Program-made: the position numbers and the translations under genes
Assembly: GCA_041161065.1 (NCBI GenBank)
Contig: JBEAVE010000007.1
Coordinates: 1 to 64,000 of the forward strand
Source: DYRG01 sp041161065
GTDB lineage: Bacteria; Pseudomonadota; Gammaproteobacteria; Beggiatoales; Beggiatoaceae
Direction of reading: 5' to 3'
DNA: 64,000 nucleotides
Part shown: one piece after another, positions 1 through 10,421 of the stretch
Layout of the letters: every line of letters begins with the position of its first letter
Numbering within the stretch: position 1 is the stretch's first letter
The notes under the pieces: generated by a model
Told to the model about the DNA's origin: nothing
Seen by the model: only the letters and a program-made list of their open reading frames with translations
The model's database searches: none

Positions 1-1204
1 GTGTATTATTGGACAATGGAGTCGTGTCTATGACTTTTTGATCGTGCAAAGAGGAAATAAAAGGGCTATCCATAATTTCTTCCTGTTTCAAAGAAATTTC
101 CGCCATCGGCAAAGTAAAATAAAACACACTTCCTTCCCCAATATGGCTTTCTACACCCACCTCGCCGCCTAACTTTTTTGTAATCCGTTTCACAATTGCC
201 AAACCTAATCCGTGTCCTTCCATTTCAATGGTTTCTGATAAACGAGTAAAAGGATTAAATAATTTAGCTTTTGCTTCTTTTGTTAAACCACTGCCATTAT
301 CTCGCACCCAGAAACGAACTTTTTGATCATCTTGCACTGTCGCACCAATCATAACCTGAGGTGGTCTTCCTCCATATTTTAGCGCATTGCTCAAATAATT
401 TGCCCAAATCTCTGCAACCCATGGTGCATAACCCAATGCAATCGGTAGTTGTTCTGTTTTTTGTAATTGACCGCCATATTGTTGAAATAAGTGCGCCAAA
501 CGATATTCCACTTGTAAAATAATCTCGTTCATATTAAGAGGTTTGCTTTCTATTTGTTGCTGACCAATTCGAGCAAGTAATAATAAAGATTCTATAATTT
601 CAAACATCTGTTTGCCCGCATGAATAACGGATTTTAATTGCTGCGAACTTTCTTGATCTAATTCGGGGTGACGTTTCAATACCATATCCGTCATGCCTAA
701 AATCAAATTCAAAGGATTTTTCAAATCATGCGCAACCATATAAGAAAACGCATCTAATTCTTCATTTTTAGTTGCTAATTCTTGATGACGATCTAATAAA
801 TTTTTATTGCTTTCTTGTAAGGCTTTCTTCAATTTTTGCATGGTTAAATGCGTTCGAATTCTCGCCAATGATTCTTCATGTTGAATAGGCTTGGTAATAT
901 AATCAACCGCTCCCAAATTAAATCCTGTAATTTTATTTTTTATATCATCAAGCGCGGTCATAAAAATGATTGGAATATCGCGCGTGCGTTCTGATGCTTT
1001 TAATTGCGTACAAACATCAAACCCATTGATATCAGGCATCATTATATCTAATAAAATCAAATCGGGTAATTCGTCCTCAGCAATATCCAATCCCGTTTTT
1101 CCATCTTCTGCAATCAATACTTCAAATCCTTGTCGACTAAGCAATTGAAATAATACTTGCAGGTTTTCATGAATATCATCGACTAATAATATTTTTTCTG
1201 GCAT
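1..1204 (-). CDS. Response regulator fused to histidine kinase (3' end outside window)
   Basis: This minus-strand gene starts at the ATG complementary to 1202-1204 and stays open to the left window edge. The first ~120 residues form a receiver domain starting MPEKILLVDD, with the phosphoacceptor context LILLDIMMPDINGFD and a later TKP motif. A coiled linker leads to a HisKA dimerisation helix with the H-box AHDLKNPL, and then a HATPase domain with N-box, G1 (RDNGSGL) and G2 (GHGLGLAI) motifs. No membrane segment is visible, so it is probably cytoplasmic and takes its phosphoryl group or partner signal from another kinase. It lies 24 bases downstream of the stop of the six-PAS kinase, so the two are probably one operon and one phosphorelay. 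The kinase core is complete; only the tail is missing. Confidence 0.85.
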   Translation of the reverse strand, partial: MPEKILLVDDIHENLQVLFQLLSRQGFEVLIAEDGKTGLDIAEDELPDLILLDIMMPDINGFDVCTQLKASERTRDIPIIFMTALDDIKNKITGFNLGAVDYITKPIQHEESLARIRTHLTMQKLKKALQESNKNLLDRHQELATKNEELDAFSYMVAHDLKNPLNLILGMTDMVLKRHPELDQESSQQLKSVIHAGKQMFEIIESLLLLARIGQQQIESKPLNMNEIILQVEYRLAHLFQQYGGQLQKTEQLPIALGYAPWVAEIWANYLSNALKYGGRPPQVMIGATVQDDQKVRFWVRDNGSGLTKEAKAKLFNPFTRLSETIEMEGHGLGLAIVKRITKKLGGEVGVESHIGEGSVFYFTLPMAEISLKQEEIMDSPFISSLHDQKVIDTTPLSNNT

Positions 1205-1228
1205 ATCCTAATTTTCCTTATCATTTTT

Positions 1229-4200
1229 TCAACCATGATGGTAACGTGAAAGCAACTCTTTAAGTTTAGCTAATTGGAAATTATTGGCTAAAAATTTTAC
1301 TTTTATAGAAAACCCACTTAATTCACTATTTTGTTTTGCCAGATTTTCTACAAATTCATTAATTTGCTGAACCCTTCCTTTCTTCACTAAAGTTAAAAGA
1401 TTTTTAATCTCTTCTTCTTTAGGAAAAACAAAATTTTTTGATAAGGTATCTACCGTTTCTTTTTCTTTTTTACTAATAGGTAATGGCGTATTATTTTCTG
1501 ATAACACCACTAAGGTATTATTTAGAGATAATAAAGGTATTTTGAAATAGAATTTGCTCCCTTTATTTATGGTACTTTCAACTTGCAATTCACCTTGCAT
1601 AAGTTGCACTAAGTTTTTACTAATTGGCAGACCTAATCCAGTTCCTTCCGCTTTTCGTTGTGGATTTCCTACCTGTAGAAATGGCTCAAAAATCAACTCT
1701 AATTGGTTTTTTTGAATGCCACAACCGGTATCAATTACGGTGAACGTTGCTTGATCATTTTGATAAGAAACTTGCAAAACAACTTCACCTTGTTGCGTAA
1801 ATTTAATGGCATTGCTCAACAAATTAAGCAATATTTGCCGCAAACGTTTCTCATCGGCTTTCACCGTTTGCGGTAAAGGTGTTAGTAGTTCAAACTTTAA
1901 TAACAACCCCTTGTTCTCTGCACGCAGTTTAAAGAAATCGGTAACATCTTGTAAGAAAGTTAAAAGGTTAAATGCAACAGGCACAAGCTCCAATTTGTTT
2001 GCTTCAATTTTTGAGAAATCTAATACGTCATTAATCAACATCAACAAATGTTCTCCACTGCGTTGAATAACTTGAATACCTTCCCGTTGTTTTGGCAATA
2101 AATTATTTTCATATAATAAAATTTGTGCATATCCCAAAATACCATTTAATGGCGTGCGTAATTCATGACTAATGCTCGCAATAAAAGTACTTTTTGCTTG
2201 ATTGGTGCGTTCTGCCAGTTCTTTAGCCATTTGTAATAACGATTCGGCTTGTTTATGCTCAGTAATATCGGTAATAATAATAATCAAATGTTCCACTCCA
2301 TTGTAGAGCAAACTCGTTGCAGAAATATCCACCCACAGAACTTCACCAGCTTTATTAAACATACGACTTTCTAAACGGTATCCATTAATTTTTCCTTGCG
2401 TTAAAGCCTCATGAAATTCTCTAATTTGTTTAGTTTGTTCAATAGGGCAATCCAAATAGTTTTTTGCTTTAATTTCATACAAAGAAAAACCTGTCATTTC
2501 CAAATAATAACGGTTCACCTGTAAAATGTGCCCTTCTTTACTAACCGTTAAAATCCCAATCGAGGCGTGTTCAAATATAGCTTTCAAACGACTTTCACTC
2601 GCTCTCAAAGCGTCCCAAGCATTCTTTTGCTCAGTAATATCCCAGCTCGATCCAATATAGCCGTCAAACTGATGATCATCACGATAACGAGCAACCCCTT
2701 TGTCTAATATCCAACGGTATTCTCCATCATAACGGCGCACACGGCATTCTATACTAAATGTTTTATGTTCAGTGGCTGCATTTCTATAGGTTTCAACGTA
2801 TTTGTCTAAATCCTCTGGATACAAATAGTTTTTCCACCCAAAACCTAATTGATTTTCTAACGGCACACCCGTAAATTCTAACCACGCTCGATTGAAATAA
2901 GTTGCTCGCCCATCTATATCACTAACCCAAATCATAACCGGTGCAGAATCAGCCATTAACCGAAATCGTCGTTCACTTTCTAAAACCGCTAATTCGGCTT
3001 TTTTTCGTTGAGAAATGTCTTGTATTGTACCAAAAACATGGGTGATTTTTCCATAAATATTTCTTTTAACACTTCCAAAGGATTGGACATAATGAATGTT
3101 TCCGTTGCTATGTTTCACGCGAAATTCAATATCAAAGGATTTTCCAGTATTAATTGTTTGCTGTAAAACCACCATTAATAACGCTCGATCATTTGAATGA
3201 ATGGCTTGATTAAAGGTTTCTATTGAAATGCGTTGTTCGGGGGTTGATTCGAGCCCAAAACTACGAAAGACCTCTGGTGATAATTCAACATCTTGTTGCT
3301 CTAAAGCCCATTCCCATTGACCTAATTGTGCAATACGCTGCGTTTCTAATAAGCGTGCTTTATGTTCTTGTAATAAAAATTCGGTGTTTTTAAATGCGGT
3401 AATATCCGTAATAACAATTAAGCGTGCAATCCGTTGTTCGTCCCAAATAATTGCACGTTCTTGGAAATGTAACCAACGCTTTGATTGGGGGTGGAAATAT
3501 TCTTTGTTTTTTGAATGCGAATATTTATTGGTGAGGGGGATTTCTAAAGGTGTGCAAAAAGAGCACCGTTCTATTTGTCCGGGAAAGATACTTTTCCAAC
3601 AGGTTTGTCCAACTAAAGAATCACTTCCTAATACTATTTTTGATGCTCGATTTGCAAACAAAATTTTGTAATTGTACATATCAACAACATAAATAAAAGC
3701 GTCCAAACTATCTAATACGGTAGTAAAGCGTTCATGCGCTAATTTTAGAGCATCATTTGCATCTTTTCTTTCTGTTATTTCCTCACAACTTCCTAAAATC
3801 CCCACAACCTTTCTTTCACCATCATACAAAGGCAAACGAGTAGTGCTCAACCAACCCCGTTTTCCATCAACTCGAATATAAGATTCAATACGATGATAAT
3901 CAGGTTTTTCTTCCTCCAAAACAGTTGTTTCTATACATTCAATCGCCGCCGGATTTTCTCTCCACGCTAATTCCTTGCTATAACGTCCAATAAGTTGTTG
4001 TGGAGATTGCACGCCTGCTGTACAAGCAAACGGTAAATTACAACCCAAAAATTGTAATTGTTTGTTCTTCCAAAAAATCAATAATGGAATGTTATCTAGT
4101 AATGATCGTAAAAAGGCTTCTTTTTCACTTAGTTCTTTGGTACGTTCTTCTACTTTGCGTTCTAAGGTTTGTTGATAGGAAAATTGTTGCATTTCTAATT

Positions 4201-4729
4201 GATGACGGCGAGTAATATCCTCACTATAACCAATCACGCCGATAATGTTTTGTTCTTTATCATAAAGCGGTATTTTAAGGGTTTGTCGCCACAAATATTG
4301 CCCGTTTTTTAACATGGGACGATCAATCAGTTTTTGCTCTAATTGCCCTGTTTCAAAAATCCGCTGATCAATATCACAAAAAGAGGTTGCTTGGGCTTCT
4401 TGAAAAAAGTCAAAATCAGTTTTACCTTTAATAAAAGTCGGATTTTCTAAGCCAATCCATTGAGAAAAAGCTGTATTGCAACCCTGATAAACAGACTGGC
4501 GGTTCTTCCAAAAAATAAGCAACGGCGTATGATCAACTACCTTGTGAAAGAAATCTGCAGTGGATTGTGTTTGTTGAAGTTTTTTTTCTAGCGCATACAA
4601 ATGAACCCCCAACGAAAAAACAAAGATGCTCCACAATAAAGTTAATACAACAGGTGGAATAAAATGTATCCCCGCTGCTAAAAAAAAGCCACTCGCGCCG
4701 ATAAATAAAAAACGAATTTCTCTTGACAT
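1229..4729 (-). CDS. Multi-PAS sensor histidine kinase
   Basis: The protein begins with two hydrophobic stretches (about residues 5-45), then carries about six PAS/PAC units in series, each ending in a D-I-T-x-R/K/Q type PAC border. A HisKA domain (H-box [14 protein letters not shown]) and a HATPase domain (DTGCGI, GTGLGLPI) follow. A C-terminal tail of about 100 residues has no receiver. The third PAS has a cysteine-bearing loop (GQTCW then CSFC), a known PAS variant that may bind a cofactor or sense redox. I chose the ATG at 4729, which has AAGG upstream, over an in-frame TTG at 4771 that has no ribosome binding site and would add 14 residues. It probably phosphorylates the REC-kinase encoded 24 bases downstream. 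The ligand is unknown. Confidence 0.88.
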   Translation of the reverse strand: MSREIRFLFIGASGFFLAAGIHFIPPVVLTLLWSIFVFSLGVHLYALEKKLQQTQSTADFFHKVVDHTPLLIFWKNRQSVYQGCNTAFSQWIGLENPTFIKGKTDFDFFQEAQATSFCDIDQRIFETGQLEQKLIDRPMLKNGQYLWRQTLKIPLYDKEQNIIGVIGYSEDITRRHQLEMQQFSYQQTLERKVEERTKELSEKEAFLRSLLDNIPLLIFWKNKQLQFLGCNLPFACTAGVQSPQQLIGRYSKELAWRENPAAIECIETTVLEEEKPDYHRIESYIRVDGKRGWLSTTRLPLYDGERKVVGILGSCEEITERKDANDALKLAHERFTTVLDSLDAFIYVVDMYNYKILFANRASKIVLGSDSLVGQTCWKSIFPGQIERCSFCTPLEIPLTNKYSHSKNKEYFHPQSKRWLHFQERAIIWDEQRIARLIVITDITAFKNTEFLLQEHKARLLETQRIAQLGQWEWALEQQDVELSPEVFRSFGLESTPEQRISIETFNQAIHSNDRALLMVVLQQTINTGKSFDIEFRVKHSNGNIHYVQSFGSVKRNIYGKITHVFGTIQDISQRKKAELAVLESERRFRLMADSAPVMIWVSDIDGRATYFNRAWLEFTGVPLENQLGFGWKNYLYPEDLDKYVETYRNAATEHKTFSIECRVRRYDGEYRWILDKGVARYRDDHQFDGYIGSSWDITEQKNAWDALRASESRLKAIFEHASIGILTVSKEGHILQVNRYYLEMTGFSLYEIKAKNYLDCPIEQTKQIREFHEALTQGKINGYRLESRMFNKAGEVLWVDISATSLLYNGVEHLIIIITDITEHKQAESLLQMAKELAERTNQAKSTFIASISHELRTPLNGILGYAQILLYENNLLPKQREGIQVIQRSGEHLLMLINDVLDFSKIEANKLELVPVAFNLLTFLQDVTDFFKLRAENKGLLLKFELLTPLPQTVKADEKRLRQILLNLLSNAIKFTQQGEVVLQVSYQNDQATFTVIDTGCGIQKNQLELIFEPFLQVGNPQRKAEGTGLGLPISKNLVQLMQGELQVESTINKGSKFYFKIPLLSLNNTLVVLSENNTPLPISKKEKETVDTLSKNFVFPKEEEIKNLLTLVKKGRVQQINEFVENLAKQNSELSGFSIKVKFLANNFQLAKLKELLSRYHHG

Positions 4730-4859
4730 TTCAATAAGATACCTTGTTACAATAACTAAAAATATGGACAAATGCAGCTAGATTTGACAACGTTGTCTGA
4801 AATGCAACAAAATAAGCCAATTAAAGCGATTCAAAATAACAAAATCGAGGAGATTTTCA

Positions 4860-7229
4860 ATGATTTTTCAAGACTCTCACCATCGGCTAACATTCACCTA
4901 TATTCTAGCACTTTCTTTAGTGGCAATTCTAACAATTGCAAGCCAGTTGTTAATTCACCATACCTTAGAAATTCAAGCAAATGATTCTCGCGTTATTAAT
5001 ATTTCTGGGCGACAAAGAATGCTCAGCCAACGCATTACAAAAACCGCTTTGCTTATCAAAAATGCTCAACAAGAAACCCAAAAAGCTCATTTCTTAGAAA
5101 CATTCAAAAAGATTGTTACATTATGGCAAAAATCTCATTTAGGCTTGCAATTTAGCGATACGGATTTGCAATTGCCCGGAAGAAATAGTGAATCCATTAC
5201 GGCGATGTTCTCACGCATTCAACCCCATTATGAAGCCATTATTCAAGCAGCTCAAATCATTTTAGATAACGCCCATCAAACCATTCCAGAAGAGGCATTT
5301 CAAACCATTTTAGAAAACGAAAACCAGTTTCTAACATGGATGGATAAAATCACTTTTCAATATGACGATGAAGCAAAACAACGGGTCAATTCTATTCAAC
5401 GTATTGAAATGACTTTAATGCTTGTTACTTTATTTCTTTTGTTATTAGAAGCCTTCTTTATTTTTCGACCCGCTGCTAAAGCCATTGCTCGACAAATTGA
5501 AATCATTAAACAAACCGAAGAAGAAAAGATTCAAGCACAGCAAAAACTAATCGTTCAATTAGAGGAATATCGTCAATTGCAACAACGCATTAATCAAGAT
5601 TTAGAAATCAAAGTGAAAGAAAGAACCGCCGCCATTACTGAGCAAAATCGTCATATTCTAACCCAATCAGAACAACTTCGCCTTGCAAAACAACAAGCTG
5701 AATCGGCAAACATCGCCAAAAGCCAATTCATTGCAAATATGAGCCACGAATTACGCACACCTTTGAATGCAATTATTGGTTACAGCGAAATTTTAGCAGA
5801 GGAAGCGGCTGAATCAGGCGACCCCAGTTGGACGGCAGATTTGAACAAAATTAAAATCGCTGGAAAACATTTGTTGAATTTAATTAACGACATTTTAGAT
5901 ATTGCAAAAATTGAAGCAGGAAAAATGGAAGTATTGCCTGAAAATTTTGATCTAACAGAATTGATAGAAGAAATCCGTATTGGTATTGAACCACTTGTTC
6001 GCAAAAATAATAATCTACTTGTGGTAGAAACTTCGCCACAATTACAACAAGAACCATTGGTTTGTACTGATATAACAAAACTGCGCCAAATTTTATTGAA
6101 TTTATTGAGCAACGCATCTAAATTTACTGATCAAGGTACAATTACGTTAAGCTCAAATATTGAAATTGATGGAAATAATAGAATGTTGGTATTAAGCGTT
6201 AAAGATAGTGGCATTGGAATTCCTGAAGATCATCAAAAGAAACTATTTCAAAATTTTGTTCAAGCAGATGGTTCTACGACTCGAAAATATGGAGGAACAG
6301 GTTTAGGATTAGCGATTACGAAAAAGTTTTGTGAAATGTTAGGCGGTGAAATTAGTATGGAAAGCCAAATGAATAGAGGAACAACCTTTACTATTCGTTT
6401 GCCTGCTCTGATAGAAAAAGGAGATAATTCAGAAATAAAAACCCGCACATTATTAACAAAGCCTAAAACAGTTACTGCAATGAATAATAAGCCAAAAGTA
6501 TTGATTATTGATGATGATAAAAATGCACGAGAGCTATTTCGCATTCATTTGTCGAGATTAGGTTATGAAATCCTCGAAGCGGAGAACGGTGTATCGGGTT
6601 TGGCAATAGCTTATCGTGAGAAACCTAGTGTTATTATTTTAGATGTTATAATGCCCGATTTAGATGGTTGGGGCGTATTGGCGCAATTAAAGAACGATCC
6701 CATTTTATCTACGATTCCTGTTGTTATGGCATCGATTGTAGAAAATCGTCCTTTAGCTTATGCGTTGGGGGCGGCAGAATTTGTAAATAAACCCATAGAA
6801 CGTTTAACATTAGAAGATACCGTAAGAAAGTGTTTAACTTCAAATGAAATGCTCACGGTTTTGATCGTGGAAGATGATGAATTAACCCGTTCAATGTTGA
6901 GTGCATTATTAACAAAGAAAGGTTGGCATATTAGAACTGCTGTAAATGGTGCAGAGGCATTAGAATCTGTGAAAGAACTTACGCCCGATTTGATTTTATT
7001 AGATTTAATGATGCCGGAGGTTGATGGGTTTGAGTTTCTCAAAACATTGAGAACAGAAACGCAATGGCAAACCATTCCTGTTGTGGTGCTCACGGCGAGA
7101 AACCTTTCTGAAACTGAACGTAATGCGCTGGCAAATGATGCTCAAAATATTTTGCAAAAAGGGGCGTATGATAAAGATTATTTATTAGAGCAAATTCGTT
7201 TGTTGGTGGGAGAAAAATTGCATTTCTAA
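4860..7229 (+). CDS. Hybrid histidine kinase, PilJ/NarX-like sensor, two receivers
   Basis: The 789-residue protein has a first membrane helix at about 12-32. A periplasmic domain follows with the motif [15 protein letters not shown], typical of the PilJ/NarX type IV pilus or nitrate-sensor N-terminal family. A second membrane helix lies at about 178-200, then a coiled coil. HisKA is at about 285-355 ([14 protein letters not shown]), HATPase to about 510 ([14 protein letters not shown]), and two receiver domains at about 546-655 ([12 protein letters not shown]) and 664-785 ([13 protein letters not shown]). The start is supported by GAGGAG just upstream. The gene is divergent from the six-PAS kinase, and its last bases overlap the end of convergent nikR by 4 bases. 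With two receivers and no output domain it probably passes phosphate to a separate Hpt protein or regulator not seen here. Confidence 0.88.
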   Translation: MIFQDSHHRLTFTYILALSLVAILTIASQLLIHHTLEIQANDSRVINISGRQRMLSQRITKTALLIKNAQQETQKAHFLETFKKIVTLWQKSHLGLQFSDTDLQLPGRNSESITAMFSRIQPHYEAIIQAAQIILDNAHQTIPEEAFQTILENENQFLTWMDKITFQYDDEAKQRVNSIQRIEMTLMLVTLFLLLLEAFFIFRPAAKAIARQIEIIKQTEEEKIQAQQKLIVQLEEYRQLQQRINQDLEIKVKERTAAITEQNRHILTQSEQLRLAKQQAESANIAKSQFIANMSHELRTPLNAIIGYSEILAEEAAESGDPSWTADLNKIKIAGKHLLNLINDILDIAKIEAGKMEVLPENFDLTELIEEIRIGIEPLVRKNNNLLVVETSPQLQQEPLVCTDITKLRQILLNLLSNASKFTDQGTITLSSNIEIDGNNRMLVLSVKDSGIGIPEDHQKKLFQNFVQADGSTTRKYGGTGLGLAITKKFCEMLGGEISMESQMNRGTTFTIRLPALIEKGDNSEIKTRTLLTKPKTVTAMNNKPKVLIIDDDKNARELFRIHLSRLGYEILEAENGVSGLAIAYREKPSVIILDVIMPDLDGWGVLAQLKNDPILSTIPVVMASIVENRPLAYALGAAEFVNKPIERLTLEDTVRKCLTSNEMLTVLIVEDDELTRSMLSALLTKKGWHIRTAVNGAEALESVKELTPDLILLDLMMPEVDGFEFLKTLRTETQWQTIPVVVLTARNLSETERNALANDAQNILQKGAYDKDYLLEQIRLLVGEKLHF

Positions 7230-7654
7230 ACGGGTAATTTGGTGGTTTTGGTGAGTTTTGCTGCTTTCACGCCACGCAATCCGCTAATTTCTCCACTTAA
7301 TTGTTCAATTTCTCGGGGTTTTCCTTTCAAAATAATGGTTTCTAAACACAAATCATGATATAAATGAACATGGGTTGTGCATAAAATATGGACGTAGCTA
7401 TCATGTTGAATAGACATGATTTTTTGAGCAAGTTCGCGCTGATGATGATCGTAAGTCAAAGTCAAAACACCAAACACGTCAGCGGTTTCATCTTGCCATT
7501 CATTTTCAATAAGTTTCTCACGAATTAAATCCCGAATAAATTCAGATCGAGAACTATAACCTAATTGAGAAACTTGCAAATCTAGCATTTCTGACAGCGT
7601 TTGCGGCAAAGAAATACTAAAACGAATAGTTGCTTCTTCTTTTGAATGCGTCAT
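7226..7654 (-). CDS. nikR: Nickel-responsive repressor NikR
   Basis: The protein has 142 residues, the size of NikR. An N-terminal ribbon-helix-helix DNA-binding segment ([14 protein letters not shown]) is followed by a C-terminal ACT-like nickel-binding domain. The square-planar Ni ligands of E. coli NikR (His76, His87, His89, Cys95) are matched in spacing by His84, His95, His97 and Cys103. In the known family, nickel binding turns on DNA binding and represses nickel uptake genes. No nickel transporter or nickel enzyme gene lies in this window, so its targets are elsewhere. It is divergent from the ABC exporter and convergent with the hybrid kinase, overlapping it by 4 bases. I could not identify a convincing NikR operator in the short upstream gap. 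Confidence 0.93.
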   Translation of the reverse strand: MTHSKEEATIRFSISLPQTLSEMLDLQVSQLGYSSRSEFIRDLIREKLIENEWQDETADVFGVLTLTYDHHQRELAQKIMSIQHDSYVHILCTTHVHLYHDLCLETIILKGKPREIEQLSGEISGLRGVKAAKLTKTTKLPV

Positions 7655-7730
7655 TATAAAACCTCTAATAGTTTGGAATCCCGCTAAAATATGCTAATAT
7701 GCAACGTTTTTATTCGTCTCTTTGGACGTT

Positions 7731-8489
7731 ATGCTCGCTTACTTAGAACTCATTTTATATAAAACTTACGCCGATCTCAAAGCCGAAACCGAACGCACTT
7801 ATTTAGGGTTTCTTTGGTGGATTTTTGAACCGATTTTGTTCATGAGCGTGTTCTATTTTGTATTTGGCGTATTACAAAAACAACCCGTCCCTAATTTCGT
7901 TTCTTTCTTATTGGTGGGATTAGTCACTTGGGAATGGTTTAAAGCCTGCGTTTCTCACGGTTCGTCGGTTATTTACGGTCAATACGGATTGATGCAACAC
8001 ATTCATTTACCTAAAATATTATTTCCCATTATTTTAATTTTAACCGATAGTTTTAAGTTTGCCTTCGTATTTAGTTTGTTACTTATTTATTTGTGGACAA
8101 GCGGTTTTAGTATTAATATTGCTTACCTTTCTTTACCCGTCGTATTATTCACAGAATTGCTTTTTACAATGGCGATTACCTTTTGGGTTGCTGCAATCGT
8201 TCCTTTCGTGCCCGATTTACGATTTGTTATCGATAATCTTCTAACAGCAGTATTTATGATTTCAGGCGTTTTCTTTAGCGCAGCACAAATGACCGAAGGC
8301 GTGCAATTCTACTTTTATTTGAATCCAATGGCAAATCTAATTGAAGATTATCGTAAGATTTTGTTACATGGGGAATTTCCTGATTGGTCGAGCTTAATGA
8401 TCATTAACGCAGTTGCTCTATTGGGTATTTTAACAGCAATGCGCGTGATTCGGCGTTTTGAATACATTTATCCAAAGATTACACCCTAA
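7731..8489 (+). CDS. ABC-2 type polysaccharide/lipid exporter permease (Wzm-like)
   Basis: A 252-residue integral membrane protein with six predicted helices. The N-terminus (MLAYLELILYKTYADLKAE, then FLGFLWW-type and EPI motifs) is typical of the Wzm/TagG/KpsM ABC-2 permease family, which exports O-antigen, capsule or teichoic acid precursors. I chose the ATG at 7731; an in-frame TTG at 7722 would add three residues. The stop overlaps the ATPase start by one base (TAATG), so the two are translationally coupled and form one transporter. No glycosyltransferase neighbours are present, so the substrate cannot be inferred. The downstream coupling to gspF is unusual. Confidence 0.87.
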   Translation: MLAYLELILYKTYADLKAETERTYLGFLWWIFEPILFMSVFYFVFGVLQKQPVPNFVSFLLVGLVTWEWFKACVSHGSSVIYGQYGLMQHIHLPKILFPIILILTDSFKFAFVFSLLLIYLWTSGFSINIAYLSLPVVLFTELLFTMAITFWVAAIVPFVPDLRFVIDNLLTAVFMISGVFFSAAQMTEGVQFYFYLNPMANLIEDYRKILLHGEFPDWSSLMIINAVALLGILTAMRVIRRFEYIYPKITP

Positions 8490-9193
8490 TGAAAAAAATT
8501 ATTTCTTTATGCGATGTTGGCATTTGTTATCGTAAGAAACGTGGGATTTTTGGTGAACCTTTCTGGGCACTAAAGAAAGTTTCTTTTGATTTATTTCAAG
8601 GAGAAACCCTCGGCGTGATTGGAAGAAATGGCGCAGGCAAAAGCACATTAATGCGGATTATGTCGGGGATTGTTAAACCAGATTGTGGGCATTTCACCAA
8701 TTACGGTTATCGGGTTTCTCTTTTGTCATTGCAACTGGGTTTCATTTCCTATTTAACAGGGCGAGAAAACGCGATTTTAGGCGGTATGTTGATGGGTTTG
8801 AGACGTAAAGAAATTGAATCAAAAATACCCGCGATTCATGCCTTTTCTGAACTGGGTGATTTCTTTGATAAACCGATCAATACTTATTCTTCAGGCATGA
8901 GTGCGCGATTGGGTTTCTCGGTGGCATTTCAAGTTGATCCCGATGTTCTATTAATTGACGAGGTTTTAGGGGTTGGTGATGAAGAGTTTCGCGCGAAATC
9001 AACACACGTTATGCAAGAGCGGATTCGTAATGATAACAAAACCGTCGTTTTTATTTCTCATGATGCTCGATTAATTGAAAAACTTTGTGATCGAGTAGTG
9101 TGGATAGAAAATGGTGAAAGTAAAATGGAAGGAAAACCCGAACAAGTTGTTCAAGAATATCACCGCTATTTACATAGCAACTCACAAAAATAA
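8489..9193 (+). CDS. ABC exporter ATP-binding protein (Wzt/TagH-like)
   Basis: The 234-residue ATPase carries Walker A GRNGAGKST, the signature YSSGMSARLGFS and Walker B VLLIDEVLGVGD, with the switch His in FISHDARL. This pattern (SSGM signature, DEVL after Walker B) is characteristic of polysaccharide exporters of the Wzt/KpsT/TagH group. The protein ends soon after the nucleotide-binding domain, so it lacks the C-terminal carbohydrate-binding domain of long Wzt proteins. That suggests a transporter that does not select a capped O-antigen. It overlaps the permease upstream and gspF downstream by one base each, giving a tightly coupled operon. Confidence 0.9.
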   Translation: MKKIISLCDVGICYRKKRGIFGEPFWALKKVSFDLFQGETLGVIGRNGAGKSTLMRIMSGIVKPDCGHFTNYGYRVSLLSLQLGFISYLTGRENAILGGMLMGLRRKEIESKIPAIHAFSELGDFFDKPINTYSSGMSARLGFSVAFQVDPDVLLIDEVLGVGDEEFRAKSTHVMQERIRNDNKTVVFISHDARLIEKLCDRVVWIENGESKMEGKPEQVVQEYHRYLHSNSQK

Positions 9194-10404
9194 TGGCTAC
9201 ACATCAATTTAATTACCAAGCCTGCGACGTTCAAGGAAAATTGCATAAAGGACAGCTTAATGCAGAAACCGAACAAGAGGTTGTTTCTTTGTTGCAAGCG
9301 CGTCAATTAATTCCTATTCAAATTGAAATCACCAGCAATACTACTCATGCTTTTACATGGGGTAAGAAAACGGTTTCAAATAAAGAAGTTATTGAATTTA
9401 CAACGGGATTATGTACGCTTGTAGAATCTCACGTTCCTTTGGATAGAGCATTGGGGTTATTAGAAAACCTCACTGAGAAACCCGTGATGCAAACATTAAT
9501 TGCCGATTTGCGCAGAGAAATTAAGGACGGACATTCTTTAGCAGACGCATTACAAAATCGCCCCGAAATCTTTTCAAAAATGTATATCAACATTGTTCAC
9601 GCAGGTGAGGAAGGTGGGATATTAGAAAAGCTCCTGCCCCGTATGGCAAAATTCTTAGAAGAAGCAGAGGAATCTCGCCGCATTTTGATTTCTGCAATGG
9701 TTTATCCCATGATTTTATTGGTGGTAGGCATTCTAAGTGTAATGGCGTTAATGATTTTTGTTGTACCACAGTTTGCAACCTTATTTGAAGATATGGGTTC
9801 AGCTATGCCTGAATCGGCGGCGATTTTGTTAGGATTAAGTGCTTGGTTGAAACATTACGGATGGACATTGTTATTTGTCCCGCCCTTTTTGTGGTACGCT
9901 TGGAAATACTTAGATACCACCCCAGATTTACGATTACAACGCGATGAATTTTTATTACAACTTCCTATCTTTGGAAACATTTTACGCGAATCAGAAAGCT
10001 CGCGATTTTGTAGAACATTAGGTGCATTGCTAGGGTCTGGAATTCCTCTATTAAAAGCCTTACACATTGCTCGAGGTGTTATGGAGAACCAAGTCTTAGC
10101 AGACAGTTTAGAACAAGTTGAGGAATCGGTAAGACGCGGCATTAGTTTGGGCAAAGCATTATTAAACACCGCGCAGTTTCCCGTTCTATTACCGCAATTG
10201 GTTATTGTCGGTGAAGAATCAGGCAAAACAGCCACTATTTTAGACAAACTCGCAGAGTCTTTTGATAGCAATGTTCGTCGTCAAACAAGTCGTTTAGTTT
10301 CTTTAGTAGAACCGTTGCTGATTGTTTCATTAGGCATCATTGTCGGTTCGGTTGTAATTATTATGTTATCTGCGATTTTTAGCCTTAATGATGTTAAACT
10401 TTAA
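9193..10404 (+). CDS. gspF: Type II secretion inner-membrane protein GspF
   Basis: A 403-residue protein with the usual GspF/PilC layout. A short N-terminal cytoplasmic segment (FNYQACDVQGKLHKGQLNAE) is followed by two T2SSF domains, at about 70-190 and 275-395. Membrane helices lie at about 165-190, 220-240 and 370-395. It forms the inner-membrane platform with GspE, L and M that drives pseudopilus assembly. The family is shared with type IV pilus PilC. I assign GspF because a secretin and a GspK are nearby and the length is typical, although a pilus-type role cannot be fully excluded. It starts within the stop codon of the ABC ATPase (TAATG) and lies 17 bases before gspD. Confidence 0.88.
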   Translation: MATHQFNYQACDVQGKLHKGQLNAETEQEVVSLLQARQLIPIQIEITSNTTHAFTWGKKTVSNKEVIEFTTGLCTLVESHVPLDRALGLLENLTEKPVMQTLIADLRREIKDGHSLADALQNRPEIFSKMYINIVHAGEEGGILEKLLPRMAKFLEEAEESRRILISAMVYPMILLVVGILSVMALMIFVVPQFATLFEDMGSAMPESAAILLGLSAWLKHYGWTLLFVPPFLWYAWKYLDTTPDLRLQRDEFLLQLPIFGNILRESESSRFCRTLGALLGSGIPLLKALHIARGVMENQVLADSLEQVEESVRRGISLGKALLNTAQFPVLLPQLVIVGEESGKTATILDKLAESFDSNVRRQTSRLVSLVEPLLIVSLGIIVGSVVIIMLSAIFSLNDVKL

Positions 10405-10421
10405 CGTATTGGAATCTTTGT

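Noticed and set aside
4772..4984. Short plus-strand frame before the hybrid kinase
   Set aside because: It overlaps the kinase start in another frame, and GAGGAG better fits the kinase ATG at 4860.
7655..7730. NikR operator in the nikR-exporter gap
   Set aside because: I found repeated ATATGC-type words but not a convincing spaced palindrome such as GTATGA-N16-TCATAC.
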